Shown piece by piece: positions 21,340-33,835 of a stretch of 64,000 nucleotides of DNA (positions are counted from its first letter, which is position 1; every line of letters starts with the position of its first letter). The translations under genes and the position numbers were made by a program. Source of the DNA: Linum tenue (Eukaryota > Streptophyta > Magnoliopsida > Malpighiales > Linaceae); contig CAMGYJ010000002.1 of NCBI GenBank assembly GCA_946122785.1, forward strand, positions 37,970,495 to 38,034,494. Reading direction: 5' to 3'. The notes under the pieces were generated by a model that saw only the letters and a list, made by a program, of their open reading frames with translations, searched no databases and was not told the origin of the DNA.

Positions 21340-22468
21340 CTTCCTCTTTCTCACCGGACACCTTCAGACTTTCAAGTATAACTTGTTTGACCTTTCCACT
21401 TTTGGCTTATGGATAACTTTGTGTCCCACTGTAGGATTTTTTAGATAGTAGTTAAACCAACAATAAGGGTAAACCTACATATGAAAGGTTTTTAATGGTT
21501 TCTAAGTTTGACACATGGTGTGATAAAATAGTGGATTTTCATAATATACGTTTAGAAATCACCTATGAGATTGTGAAATAGATTTGCTTCAAGGAGAATA
21601 AAGGAAAGTCAGTTCTCTAAGCACTCATGAAACCAGGTGGTGTTCATAGCTAAAACAAACACAACAATGAGAACCAATGAAAGGATAAGAGTTAGTTGTG
21701 TGACATATGTTGTCTTAGTATACAAGAAAAAACAACGGTTCAAATTATCATATCTACCGATTGGTGGGTATACTCGATATGTGTTCACTACGGAAGGTTC
21801 AAAGGGAAACCCATCTATCCCGATGCAACTAATTCTTAGTTGAGAGTCACACAGTTTTTGCATAGTTTTCAAAACTTACATTCTCCATTCATGTGGGGGA
21901 TTGTAGGGATTTTCAATGATGTGAATGGAAATGAAAGGGGAAGAAGCCAATAGTTGGTGAGTAATCGGTTAGATTGGATTATGCGACCAACCTGAATCGA
22001 ATTGAACCGAACCAATGTGACGATTATAGTGAACGAACCGGTCCAACTACCATGGGCAAACTGATGCAATGGTTCATAAATTTAAAACGAACCAATGCGT
22101 TGGTTGGGGTGCAACCACCCACCCCGAAGGATCAAATCCCTTCATTTTCTAAAAATAGCATCATCCCCCTCTGTTTTTAGATGCAAAATTTTTCCAAGAG
22201 ATTTTCTCCTGAAAGAAAGAAAATATTTTTCTTCTTCACTTCATTTTTCCTCTCTATAAACACAGAGTCGTGTGACTTCTCGCCTTTCGTTGCGTTCACT
22301 GATTTCTGGGGTTTAAAGTACCAGTACGCCAAAAGAGGTACGTCCGTTCTATCCTGGGAGGAATAGTTCTATAACTTCGGTACCATAGAGGGGAACTAAA
22401 TTTCCTTAAGGAGAAATAGTGAATTCTATTGGCTCAGACGTGTTTATGCATGAGTCTTGATTTCATCT
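21340..22468 (+). mobile_element. 3' end of a Copia element interrupted by A
   Basis: A polypurine tract ATGTGGGGGAT (21891-21901) is followed by an LTR start TGTAGGGATTTTC at 21902. The LTR runs until Athila element A interrupts it at 22469. If CATCT is the target duplication, the LTR continues at 42862. No coding region of this element is preserved; the preceding 500 bp (21340-21890) resembles its 3' untranslated region. Confidence 0.5.
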
Positions 22469-24036
22469 TGATTCGGGCCTTATTGTTAACTTTTTATCCC
22501 CGATTCTCTTTGACGTTTGCTGCAATTGAACTCCAAAAACGTTGGTTTTACGTGAGGTTGATTGTGTTTTAGTGTGTTTCAGATCATAACAGGTAAAACC
22601 AAACCCAGAGTCGAAAGTTGGAAGAAAATGAGCAAAGATCGGGCAAAGAGGTGGAGACAGCCGCTGTTCACGGCCTTACGTTGGATTTCAAGGTCTCACA
22701 AGGCCCTGAATTGGAGCCAGAACCCGTGAACCGAGGAGCAAACAGAGGGGGTTTTCAAGTTACTAACGCCCAGGTAGTTCACGGTCGCTAAGTCCGTGAA
22801 CAGAGGCCACTGACCGTGAACCCGAGCAAATAAAGCGGTGCGTTTTGGTCGCAGCACTGAGTTCACAGACGCGTTTCAATGTTCACGGCTGTGAACTCAT
22901 GTCGTGAATTGGGCGCGGTCACTATTTAAAAGACTTGCTGAAAGGAAGAAGAAAAGGGGGAGAGACCTAGAGTGAGAAACTTCTCCTTCTTCAGATTTTA
23001 GAGTGAGAAAGTGACGAACCAAAGAAGAGGAAAACCTAGGGTTTCTACTCCAAGCAAGGTTTTGGGAATTTCTTCCCCGAAGGAGGATTTCTTCAGCACA
23101 AGGAGGAAAGATTGCATCTTCTTGATGGTTTCCCTTTCCCTCTCTTGTGTTTTCCCTTCTTTTAGCATGGAGTAGTCCCTTCTTTCACTTGGGTGTTTGT
23201 AAACCCTAGCTACAATTATGTGAATGCTTGTATGAATTGTGTGTGGTTGTGTTTTAATGTGAATGTGGAAGTATTATTCATAAATGATTGTCTTGTGCGA
23301 AAGCCTTTCAATCTAATTGCCATTCTAATCTAGCTTAGAGACGAGACCTCCTTAGGTTAGGAGGTTCATTGGATGTTCTTGGGCATTTCATGCCTCCTAG
23401 GCTAGTTTGGAGAGGAAATCTCCTTAGCTTAAGAGGCTCAATTTGAGATGGGTGTTCTTGGGTATTTCTTGCCTCCCAGGCTAGTTTAGAGAGGAAACCT
23501 CCTTTACCCAAGAGGCTTGGTTTCCTTGGGCATTCAACGCCTCCTAAACTAGTTTAGAGAGAACCCTCCTTAACCTAAGGGACTCATTCGAGATGGGTTT
23601 CCTTGGCCATTCAAAGCCTCCTAAGCTAGTTTAGTGAGAACCCTCCTTAACTTAAGAGGCTCTATTAGAGATGGGTTTCCTGGGGCATTCTATGCCTCCT
23701 ATTCTAGGTTAGTTAAAGGGAAAACCTTCTAATTCACATTAGCACTTAGGGTTTGGTTGTGGGTGGTCGTCCGAACTACAATTCGAGAGTGAAGTCTAAC
23801 CATTCCTTAGTTGATAGGTTGAGAGGATCACATTAGTGGCTTGGATCGTATCCCATTCCTCAACCTAGAGGCTAAGAGGGTAGCTTCGGATGCTTATTAG
23901 GGTTCCCTGTGGTTTATGACCCCCTAACCACACACAGTCGTTTGATTCTTCAAGTCATAATTGTTAGCTAGGGGGAGCAACACCCGGGTGAAGCTTTCTC
24001 AACTAGTGTCAAATCCATTTTACATTTACAAAGCAA
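22469..24036 (+). repeat. Element A 5' LTR, 3' end deleted
   Basis: It matches 41158 to about 42733 and then diverges. It includes a cluster of GTTCACGG palindromes (22650-22920), a TATTTAAAAG box (22923-22932), and a five-unit tandem repeat (23333-23712). Confidence 0.85.
23333..23712 (+). repeat. Five-unit tandem repeat within LTR A
   Basis: Five imperfect units, spaced 68-79 bp by their GCCTCC(T/C) blocks (23392, 23471, 23539, 23616, 23694), each contain CTAGTTTAGAGAG, a CCTCCTTA block, GAGGCTC and TTCCTTGGGCATTC. The same array occurs in the right LTR at 42029-42413. Confidence 0.85.
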
Positions 24037-24081
24037 TTTAGTTGTACACGTGTTGTGTTCTTTAAGTGTGTGCAGTGTAGG

Positions 24082-25590
24082 GAAGTGCATGACCCAGAGC
24101 AATCCGTCACCTTTAACACCACTGGAAGATGACATCAACCGGAACCTCCGGCTTCTATCTTGGGAGAGGGAGCAAGCGAAGGCAAGAAGGAGAAGTGAAG
24201 AAAGGGGACAAGAAGTTGGTCCCGGAATAGAAGTAATTGAAGGAGTTGTAGTTGAGATGGCGGAAAATCAACACCGAGGGGCTCATCCGCTTACAAACCC
24301 AAATGGAGAAGCGGAAGCTTATGAAGGGCCAAGGACTATGGGCGTTACATGGCTCCACGGGCGGCGGATATCCAATCTCCCATCTTACATCCACCCGTGG
24401 CCACCAAAAACTTTGAGATCAAGCCCTCTCTAGTGATGATGATTCAAGAAAATACTTACTTCAACGGGCTTGCCCACGAATCACCATGAGAGCATGTCCA
24501 AATTTTCCTCGAGCTAGCAGGAAGCTTGAAGATAAATGGTGCCCCCTAGGAGGCATTGCGATTGAATCTCTTCCCCTATTCTTTGGCGGGGAAGGCACAC
24601 TGACGGCTCAACAACCGTCCGGCTCTATCCATCACCTCTTGGGATGACCTACTCAACGTGTTCGTGACCTAATATTGTCCTCCTTCCAAGACGGTCGTGT
24701 GGAGGAAGAAGATCACTCACTTTGAGCAAGAGGAGGATGAGACATTGAGGGATGCATGGGAAAGATTCTCCGACTACTTCCTCCAATTCCCTGACCATGA
24801 ATTCAAGGAGCAATTTTGGATAGAAACTTTCTATGGAGGACTCATTCAAGATGACAAGATCCTCATTGACTCTCTTTTCCAAGGGAGGTTGATGAACATG
24901 ATCCCTCCTCAAGTGACCGAGTTGCTCGAAGATATGGCTCTTAAGGGATATGATTGGGGCTTGACAAGAAGTGGGAAGAGAAGCACCGATCAAGGAGTGC
25001 GAAGTGTGAGAGCGAGTGCTCCACTTGAAGTGAAGCTTGATAAGTTCATCGAGGTGATTTTTAAGAACAAGAAGCAAGGGAAGAGAGTGATGATGTCTTG
25101 TTATTGGTGTTCGAGCACCAATCACGAAATTGCATATTGCCAAGCGATGAAGGAGTCGAGTACCCCCGAGGAGCAAGTGAGTTTCATTGCCAATGCTAGA
25201 GGGAACAACCCTTATAGCAACACCTACAACCCCGGGTGGCGCAATTATCCAAACTTTGCTTGGTCTTCCACTACCAATCCAAGACCTCCCGGTTTCCAAG
25301 GTCAAACGGAAAACTATCAACCTCGGCCAACATTCATCCAACAAAGGCCCCAATTCCAAAAATCGAACTTCCAACAACCATACCAAGCACAAGGTGGTCA
25401 AGGTTTTCAACAACAACAACAAGTCGACAAGTTCTCTAAACTTGAAGACTTTGTGAACACCTTTGTGAGTACAAGCTCTCAGAAGTTCCAGAAGATTGAG
25501 AAATTCTTGGATGTGGCAACATCCAAGTTTACCTCGGTTGAGGCGGGACTCCGAAGCCATCAAGCGAGTCTCCAAAACTTGGAAGTTTGA
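24082..25590 (+). pseudogene. Element A gag
   Basis: The start ATGACCCAGAGC at 24089 matches the gag start context of B. The main frame (24697-25590, 297 codons after the first Met) shows the gag block TLRDAWERFSDYFLQFPDHE, then FWIETFYGGL and the zinc knuckle CYWCSSTNHEIAYC (CX2CX4HX4C). ANARGNNPYSNTYNPGWRNY follows, then a glutamine-rich stretch and a C-terminal FVNTFVSTSSQKFQKIEKFL block. The first 600 bp are broken into different frames. This is the structural protein of the retrotransposon particle; it is not intact. Confidence 0.8.
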
Positions 25591-25738
25591 ATTAGCAATC
25601 TTGTCGGAATCCTCACCGAGAGACCAAAGAGAGCCCTACCCTCTAAAACCATTGCCAACCCCAAGGATCAAGTCGGGTGCAAATAAATTTACTTGAGGAA
25701 CGGGAAGGTGACCCTGGAGGTCGTTGCCAAATAAGTGA

Positions 25739-26430
25739 ATGAGAAGGAAGACCCTCTACCCGAGGGTGAAGAAGAGGAAATCTTGGGGGGAAAAGAGAGG
25801 AGTGGCAAGGAAGGCATTGTTGACGCCACCAATTGTGGCTGAGTACACGCCACCCCTACCTTTTCCCACGAGAGTGCATAAGGAAAGATTGGAAGTGGAA
25901 TGTGGAGGTTTCATAGAGATTCTCCGAAAGCTCCACCTTAGCATTCCCTTCCTTGGACCGATGGCCCACATGCCAAGGTATTCGAGATACCTCAAGGGGT
26001 GTCTCTCAAAGAAGCCTAATTTCGAAGACCTCGCCAATGTCACCCTAGGCGAGGAGTGCTCAGCCTTCATCTTCAACAAGTTGCCCAAGAAGCAACCCGA
26101 TCCAGGTAGTTTCACTATACCTCTTTGCATCAGTTCTTATCACATAGAAAATTCCTTGGCGGACTTAGGGGTGAGCATACTTGTGATGCCATATATAAGC
26201 TTTTTAAGAGGCTAGACATAGGTGAACTAAAGACTGCTAGGCTTAGTGTCACATTGGTCGATCGCTCTGTCATTAGTCCTAGGGGCATAGTGTAAGACGT
26301 GCTAGTACGAGTGGGAAAATTCTGTTATCCGGCGGATTTTGTGATCCTGGATATAAGTGAGGATTCTGAGATGCCACTCATACTAGGACGCACTTTCCTA
26401 GCCATCGCCAAGCATTAATTGACGTAAATG
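25739..26430 (+). pseudogene. Element A protease region
   Basis: The frame runs through PPLPFPTRVHKERLEVECGG, LANVTLGEECSAFIFNKLP and the active-site region LADLGVSILVMP, which stands where retroviral-type aspartic proteases have D-T/S-G. It then stops at 26213. The flap and C-terminal motif continue in another frame with [19 protein letters not shown] (about 26345-26405). The sequence that should follow, reverse transcriptase, is absent; a lysine-rich stretch (26500-26815) takes its place. Confidence 0.75.
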
Positions 26431-27052
26431 AGGGAAATTCGATTCTGAGAGATGAGGAGGAGAGAATTACTTTTGGAATTGATCATAAGCCTAGGAGTTA
26501 GGAGGTGAAGGAAGTTGAACCGGGTGATATGAATGCAAGTGGAGGGAAGTCTTGCAAGGAAAAACTCACTATTATTATTGGTTCTTGTGATGATGTGAAG
26601 CAAGAAAGCAAGGAGGGCATCTCACCAAAAAAAGGAAGGAAGGTAACTTGGAGGGAAAGGATAGGTCGTGCTAAGGCCCAGTGGAAGGAAAGGGGCAAAG
26701 CAAAATTCATCGGCCAAGAAGGCCAACACATGGAGAGTAAGTTGGGAGGCGACATGCCTCATCCCGAGAACATGGCGGATCCACTCTCAGTGACATCACG
26801 TTCAAAGGCGTGATAGATTCACAAAGTCAAGCTAGTGACGTTAACTTAGCGCTTGTTGGGAGGCAACCCAACGTAGGTTTGTTTTATTTTCCTTATTGTC
26901 GTTTTTGTGTGTCGAGTGAAGAGTTCAAGTGGTCGAGTGTATCCCCGTGCCAAATTTTGTGGTTGTGCGTTTTGCAGTTGTGTCATGATCGATAGTAGGC
27001 ACGGTGGAATAGGTCGAGTCACAATTTTTTCAGAAGTGCCCTGTTTTCAATT

Positions 27053-27240
27053 GAGTTCACTGACGGATTGCTAAGTTCACGGTCTTATAAGACCATGAAC
27101 AGGCAAACGCGTCCGTCAACGAGGGTGCTTCCACGTGTGTCAAACCCACTGGGTTGCCCGAGTTCACGGACGGATTGCCATGTTCACAATACCGTGAACA
27201 CGGCCATCCGTCCGTGAACTCAAGGGTCTGCCTATAAAAG
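27053..27240 (+). promoter_or_regulatory. Element A internal palindrome cluster and TATA box
   Basis: A 62-bp near-perfect inverted repeat (27160-27221, 26 of 28 arm positions matched, 6-base loop) and a second 26-bp palindrome (27081-27106, one mismatch) are built from the words GTTCACGG and CGTGAAC. A TATA box CCTATAAAAG follows 10-12 bp later (27231-27240). The same words cluster in the LTR promoter region. A TTTTCCAG|GTAGGTTT donor-like site at about 27541 could splice a leader to the accessory ORF at 28119. The promoter role is inferred. Confidence 0.5.
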
Positions 27241-28118
27241 GGTCGCGAACGTCGAATCTTCACTTCACGGCCCAAAACTCGTCGGAAATTTTCAAATCTC
27301 GCCGGAAAACTGCGAAATTTCAACGGTTTTCGGCCATTTCACCTAATTCCCCTCTTCAAAGGCGGCATTCGCCGAGATTTTGGGGAGATTTGGAGCACAT
27401 TTTTTCCTGCGAAGTCGGCGTCGGCGAGCCTCCGATGAGAGTGCGGAGAGCTTCCAACGACCTTCTCCGGTCTGTTTTCGGCCGATTTTCACCATCCTCG
27501 CCCTCACCTCACTTCCTCCTTCATCCTACTTGATTTTCCAGGTAGGTTTTCAGCTCTACCTTATTTATTTTGGGAGAATCGGATTAGATAGTGAAGTGAG
27601 GAGAATCTTAATGAATTGATTGTTGAACTTAGCATTAGGGCAACGAACTAGGTGAATGAAGGTGATTGAATGATTGAATGATGTTGTTTGAGCTTATTTG
27701 AGCCTTGGTGGGCTTGTGTTTAATTCGAATTGTATTTGCGAAACTTGCCCACCAAGTGCTAATTGTTGAATGATGATAAATGTTTTGATTGAGTGGTGGT
27801 TGGTAGCCACTGTGACATGGTTCGAGTTTGAATTTTTGTGTGAGATAATCCGTGACCACCTAGAACCGTGCCTCGGTGTGCTTATACTTAATTATTTTGA
27901 ATAGCGTGGATCCGTACTGGAAATATAAGTGTGGGGTGAATTCTTGTTCCTCCCAATGAGTTGAGATTGACGTTATTTCCACGTATGGTGCATGTTTTGT
28001 CAATTTTGTAGGAAAGTCAGCATGAACCACCCATACCTTGTCAGCATGAACCACTAACTCTGGAGAACACTAGAAACTCGACTTCAATCAATTTGATAGC
28101 CTTCACTGTGGAGATATC

Positions 28119-28964
28119 ATGAGGGAGTCGGTGGGGCACCCACAATGGCGTCGGTTCCTTGAAATGGAGGATGACATTTTTGAGGAGTTGTGTGTCGAGT
28201 TTTTCAGTACCTTCACCATCGTAACGAATAATAGCACGCTCGACACTCGGCAGTGCAGGGTGAAATTCCAAATGGGTGGGGAATGGCACAAAATGTCTTT
28301 TGACGAGTTTGGCCGATCATTGGGAGTTTACGACGGGAGTGAGGACGAGTGGGAAGAGGACGCCATCAAATTTTGCGACCTGAATGCAACATATCAAAGG
28401 TTTTGACTCCAGGAGCATCGACGAACATCGTTTCGATCGACACTCACATTAGCATTCACACTCAAGCCACAGTGGCACATCACCAACGCACTCCTAGCCC
28501 TTTCCCTCTATCCGAGCTATAAAAATCCGAACAAGATAACCGAGAGGATCTTGTTGGCGTTTGCTTGCATGGTGGACCCTTCTAGCAACCTTCATCTTGG
28601 TTCAGTCTTGGCCACCTCTTTTGCTAGAGCCATAGGGGGAAAACGAAGATATATCACATCAATAGGGCCCTACATTACTCGTCTCGCCCGTCACTTGAAT
28701 GTCAATCTAGCGGGCTGCACATATGGGGGGTGTTCCACGGGGTTCGAAGAGAGCACTTTGCGCTCCATGCGGTTGCTAGGATCATTTGGACCATTCCGGA
28801 TCGTTGAGGGACTACCTCTACCACCAGAGGTCCCACCTCTAGAGAAGCCACCTGCTCGAGCTCCCGGTCGCCGGCGTTGCGGGTGTTCCGCGCTCCAGCA
28901 TCCAGTACCACCACCACCAGCTGGTGATCCCCTCGTTCAGAGGATGGATCCCCTCGAACGATAG
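28119..28964 (+). pseudogene. Element A accessory ORF (Athila ORF-like)
   Basis: Two pieces (28119-28406 and 28551-28964) encode MEDDIFEELCVEFFSTFTIV, a GGEWHKMSFDEFGRSLGVYD block, and then NLHLGSVLATSFARAIGGKR and ITRLARHLNVNLAGC. This is the same arrangement as the longer accessory ORF of element B: an N-terminal domain seen in the Athila ORF and 'putative plant transposon protein' families, with no known biochemical activity. It occupies the env-like position after pol. A frameshift near 28406-28550 and a stop break it. Confidence 0.6.
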
Positions 28965-29401
28965 ACCGACCTACTTGAGCAGATGGCTTGTCGCCAGGGC
29001 CTCATTCCATATTATGAGTCGGGGCCGTCGACCCATTGAGAGGTAGCCGATCAGGGAGATATGTGGCAGAACCGATTCCTTTCGCCCCACTACTCCACTG
29101 GGAAACCTGAACTCTTTTGTTTTATTTTTCATTCTTTTATTGTGAGTGTGTGTAATCATAAACTACTACTCTCGTATTGTGATGTGTAATAACCTCGCCT
29201 CGAGCGAGTCGTATTGTTTTTGTGTATGTGTTTTTTGTCTTCTCCTTGAAGCTTCAATATCCTACCCCGGAACCAATTCCAACTTTCACTCACCAAGCAA
29301 AGCGGTAACATCATTCTACCCCATTCTTATGCCATTGAGGGAAATGTCGAACTTAAGTGTGGGGTGTAGTGTACTCTTATGCTTGTGTGAGTGTGATTGA
29401 T

Positions 29402-29452
29402 GCTTGGAGCCTTGATGTATGCCCAAATTTGAAAATTTTGAGGGCTCCAAGC
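29402..29452 (+). other. Conserved stem-loop in element A 3' region
   Basis: The stem GCTTGGAGCC / GGCTCCAAGC is a perfect 10 bp. An inner CAAATTT / AAATTTTG helix sits within its loop. Element B has the same structure at 36951-36998 with a different inner helix sequence. It lies about 40 bp after an internal AACTTAAGTGTGGGG motif. Confidence 0.6.
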
Positions 29453-29698
29453 AATGTTTGCATGATCAAAGTGGCCGGTTTGTAGGAGAATCTCGTGTTT
29501 ATTGGCATTGACCTTGAATTGTTGCATGTGATCGAGTGTGTCATATGATGATGACTAAGAGGTGTATTAGGATAGTGCAAAAGTTTAGTTCTCATGTGCG
29601 GAAAAATGAATGGATGTCTTGACTCGATTACTGGTTGATTACAATTGCCATGCATTGTGTTTGGTGAAAGTGAATTGAATGATTGGGTGACTAGGTAG

Positions 29699-31078
29699 TG
29701 ATGACTTGATATATACACATGTTTTTATCCACCATTCTTATGCCGTTTGAGCATCATTTCTCGTATCTTAGGCCGATTTCACGCTAGATTGTTCTCGTTT
29801 GTGTTATTTCAGGTCCTAGTACGTGATTGGAGGTTTGGGAGCGAGTATTGGGTCGATTGGACGAAATTTGGACGTTCGGCGAGAAGCTGAGGAATCCACA
29901 CGACCAGACCTAGCAGCCACACGGCCGTGTGGTGTGGCCGTGTGGAATCCCATTACGCGGCCAAGCCACACTGGTCGTGTATTGGACCCCTTGTGGACGT
30001 GTGGAAATTCCAGGTAGCTCACACGGTCAGGCTGGAAATCCACACGGCCGTGTGCTTCTGGCCGTGCGGCGTGCCTGAAGACCACTTAATTGAAACGCGG
30101 CGTTTTCACATCCACACGGCCGTGTGGCCTGGCCGTGTGGTCGGAAAATTCTGGGTTTTAACCCATTTTTGAGCCAAAGGGGAAGGAATCGATTTTCTGG
30201 AGCAGAAACAGAGTTCTAGAGAGATAAAGTGTGAAGAACACCCCCTAAGAGTGGTTTTGGAGCTGGGTTTCGTCAATCAAGCTTGGAAATCATCCTTGGA
30301 GTGAAGATCATCATCCCAGAGAAGATTCTTCCCATCTTGATGAGTATGACTGCTTTGTTTGCTGTTTTCCTCTCTCTCTCTCTCTCTCTATGGAGTAGAA
30401 CCCTCTCTCACTTGGGTATTAAGAGCCCTAGTTCTATGTGTTAGGGATCATTGTTATAACGATGTTATGATTGTAATATTGTTTGATTATAATCGATTGA
30501 AGTGTTTTGATTGAGTCAATTGAAGCCTGATCATCTTTTATGAATTCTGCTGCAACCTGAGATAAATAGAATCTGATTAGGCTGTTAGAGCTTCTTCAAT
30601 CGGTAGTAGTGAACCGATTATACGAGAGTTATTCGATTCACTGCTTTGTACTGGAATTCAATTCCAGTAGTGGAGTTCTGTATTCATAGCCTCAGCTTTC
30701 TGTCCCGGTGAAGACTAGTCGTCTGCCAGGTAGTTTGACTGAGTGGGCTTGGTCAGCTTAAGAGATTCCAAGCTACTGTCGGATCTTCCGCAGTATAATC
30801 AACAGTAAAGCAACCAAAAGTAATTGCAACTGTGACCTAACTAAGGAGCTAGGGAGACTCATTCCTGAGTGACTCTTCCCTTACTGTCGGATCTTTCCTG
30901 CTTTCTTACTGCTTTTAGTTAAAACCACAATCACTCGACTTAGTTTGCTAGATAATAAATAGTCACGGAGTAGGCAGTAGATCTAGGCCCCGGGTTGACA
31001 AATAGAGCTTGCCACTTACTGCATTTTCATACTGCGATTATACTTGGTCGCAGTTTGGTGTTGTGTTTTAGCGTGTCA
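29699..31078 (+). repeat. Element B 5' LTR
   Basis: This 1380-bp LTR matches 38401-39788 closely. It carries three perfect CACACGGCCGTGTG palindromes (29917-29932 and 30112-30127 as 16-mers, 30041-30054) plus many half-sites, in the same relative position as the GTTCACGG cluster of LTR A. Confidence 0.9.
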
Positions 31079-31222
31079 AGTTTTTGGCGCCGTTGTCGGG
31101 TACTCTCTATGTTATTTTGGAAACGTGAAAGTTTGTTACTCTAGTTTTTTATTTTCTGCATTCTCTATCTTCCACCTTTGTGCCTTCACGGGTTGTGTTT
31201 GCATTCTGTGTGCAGGTAGTGC

Positions 31223-32930
31223 ATGACCCGTAGCCAATCGGGAGATTTACTACGATTAGACCAAGACCTTGAACGGACCTATAGGAACTTCAAGCGGGCT
31301 TTAAAGGCGCGGCTAGCTGCGGAGGAGGCTTTAGCACATCTGCAAATCACCGAGGAGGAAGAATGGGTGACCCACAGGATCAAGATGTGGTCATTCCCGA
31401 GGAGCAGACCATGGGGTATTACTGGACCGCCAGAGCCGTGGACATGAGGTCGCCCATTCAGCACCCCATGTTCCAGCAAAAATAACTTTGAGGTGAGCAC
31501 CTCTGTCATCACCATGCTGCGCGGTTCGGTGGTATTCCGTGGCAAGGAGGGGGAGTGCCCCATATCACACCTGAGGCGATTCCACGAGCTCATCGATGGG
31601 ATCAAGATCAATGGGGTCCCAGCTGATGCAATCCAGCTGAGGTACTTTCCATTTACTCTGGAGGGGCAAGTCAAGGAGTGGCTGGATACTCGACCTCCAG
31701 GCTCGATCACCACGTTCGCCAACCTGGCGGACAAGTTCCTCACCTGCTACCATCCTCCGTCCAAGACGGCGGACCTGCCGAAGCAAATCACCACTTTGCT
31801 CAGGATGAAGATGGGACCGTCCGGGATGCTTGGGAAAGATACACCAGTCTTTTCCTCTCAAGTGTCCCAACCATGGTTTTACCGATGCCTTCAAGGTGGG
31901 CACCTTCTACCATGCCCTCTTCCCGTAAGACAAGCAGCTGGGAATATGTTCCCCAAGACACCGCCACAGTTGAATCAAATTTTTGAATAGATGGCAGAGC
32001 AGGGCTATGGTTGGGGAATTGCGAGGATATCGAGACGAGCACCAGGGCGGGGTGTGCATGTTGTAGCCACCCAGTCGTCTGATTTGGTGAATGTGGTATC
32101 AAAACTGGTTTCAGCCATCGATCGCTCTGGAATGATTTCATGTACAAGACAGCAACAGGCGATGCACTGCCAGTGGTGTGAAAGCTCTCATCACACCGTG
32201 GAGGACTGTCAGGTGATGAGGGAGTCGACTACACCCCAGGAGCAGGTGAACTTCATCAATAATGCTTAGCACAATGACCCCTACAGTAACACTTACAACG
32301 AGGGGTGGCGCCAGCATCCCAACTTCTCCTGGGTTGGGGCCAATCCTAGACCACCAGTCTCCCAGGGACCGCCAGGCTTACAGAGGCCGCCATATCAGCC
32401 TAGGAAGGGGCAATTCCAGAGCATCAGTCTCTTTACCAGCACATGCAGGGGCATGCTGCACAACAATAGTCGCGACCCTTCCAGCAACCAGGTTCAGCCC
32501 TTGCAACCCCAGTGCAGAATGATCCGATAGCTGAACTGCGGGACTTGGTGCGTTCTTTTGCCAGTTCCAGTGCTCATAAATTCAACACTATCGAGCAGTT
32601 CATGGAAAAGGCCTCGGGTAAATTCCTGGCTCTTGAAGCTAGCCAAAGGAACACACAAGATGTCTTGCAGGATATCCAAACCCAGTTGGGGAGTGTGGCT
32701 CAAGCAGTGGCGCAAAGGGCTCCGGGTACCTTGCCGGGTCATACTATTCCTAATCCGAAGGACCCAAATGCCCACTGCGACACCGGCTCCCGGCGAACGC
32801 GAACCCTACCATCATGGAAATGCTATCACTACAAGGAGTGGCAAAGTGATTGCAGACCCACCTGTCCTGGCCAGACAAGCGGGAGGGAGACCTTCCTCGG
32901 CATTTCCAACTGTTGAAGAAGAAGCGGAGA
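31223..32930 (+). pseudogene. Element B gag
   Basis: Gag starts ATGACCCGTAGC at 31223. Consecutive pieces in three frames carry the capsid-like block FHELIDGIKINGVPADAIQL, RYFPFTLEGQVKEWLDTRPP and FANLADKFLTCYHPPSKTAD. A DAWERYTSLFL piece follows, and the zinc knuckle CQWCESSHHTVEDC (CX2CX4HX4C) lies at about 32167-32210. The domains are in normal order, but at least four frameshifts separate them. It would have formed the particle shell and bound element RNA. Confidence 0.8.
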
Positions 32931-33823
32931 AGGAGGTTGAGGTGTCTGCTCCTAATCCGCAACCAGTAGTGAAGGAGTATGTCCCTCAACTCCCCTTCCC
33001 TACTCGGTTGCACAAAGACAGGCTAGAGGCAGAGTTTGGGAACTTCATGTCCATGCTTAGGAAGCTAAATGTCCAAGTGCCCTTCCTGGAGGCACTATCT
33101 CAAATGCCTAAGTATGCAAAGTTCCTGAAGAATCTTTTCTCAAAGAAGTAGAAGTTGAGCGAGCTGGCCACTGTCGAGCTCAGCGAGGAGTGCTCAGCCA
33201 TTCTGCAGAACAAGCTTCCGCTGAAGCAGAAGGACCCATGTAGTTTTAATATCCCATGCTCTATAGGTAAACTGCATGTAGAGAGGTCCTTGGCGGATCT
33301 AGGTGCTAGTATCAATGTTATGCCATATAAATTGTTCAAGAAACTAGGCATAGGTGAACCCTGTGCAACTAGGATGAGTATTCAATTAGTTGATCGATCT
33401 ATAATTCATCCTAGGGGCATAGTGGAAGACCTTCTGGTTAAGGTTGGCATATTCTTTTATCCTATGGATTTTGTTGTCTTGGACATCAACGAAGACACAG
33501 AAGTGCCCCTTATATTGGGAAGGCCTTTCCTGGCCACCGCCAAGGCTCTCATAGATGTACATGATGGGACCTTAGTCTTGAGGGATGGCGAGGAGCGAAT
33601 AACATTTTCCATTGCTAATACTCTCCCTGCTTCATCGCCTTTGCATGCTATTTCTCACCAGGAGCACGAGTCTGTCGTGTATCCTTCTGTGCTTCCCATT
33701 TTGCAGGATCCCCCTCCCATATCTTCGCCGTCGCTCCCGTCCACTATGTTACCAAAAGAAAAGATCAAGGAGGAGTGGCGGCCGAAACTGCAGGTAGCTA
33801 AGCCTGCTCAAAAGAAAGCCTGA
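32558..33823 (+). pseudogene. Element B gag-protease reading frame
   Basis: One long frame is interrupted by a single TAG at 33149-33151. Before it lie LPFPTRLHKDRLEAEFGNFM and LSQMPKYAKFLKNLFSKK; after it, LATVELSEECSAILQNKLPL. The protease region follows with SLADLGASINVMPYKLFKKL, VLDINEDTEVPLILGRPFLA and DGEERITFSI. The active-site DLGAS replaces the usual DTGAS/DSGAS, as also seen in A. The frame ends in a lysine-rich stretch at 33823, where reverse transcriptase would normally begin. Confidence 0.8.
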
Positions 33824-33835
33824 GACCAATATGAG

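Noticed and set aside
24649..25575. A 308-codon open frame on the minus strand opposite the gag of element A.
   Set aside because: The plus strand encodes recognisable gag with a zinc knuckle over the same bases; the minus frame is leucine-rich, has no known domain and is a shadow of the sense codon pattern.
28860..28925. Possible CRISPR-like or satellite array in the window.
   Set aside because: No regularly spaced identical repeats with unique spacers exist; this is plant nuclear DNA and the repeats seen are LTRs, palindromes or microsatellites.
29815..30172. ORFs through the palindrome-rich part of LTR B on both strands.
   Set aside because: Palindromic CACACGGCCGTGTG repeats give similar open frames on both strands; there are no conserved protein features.
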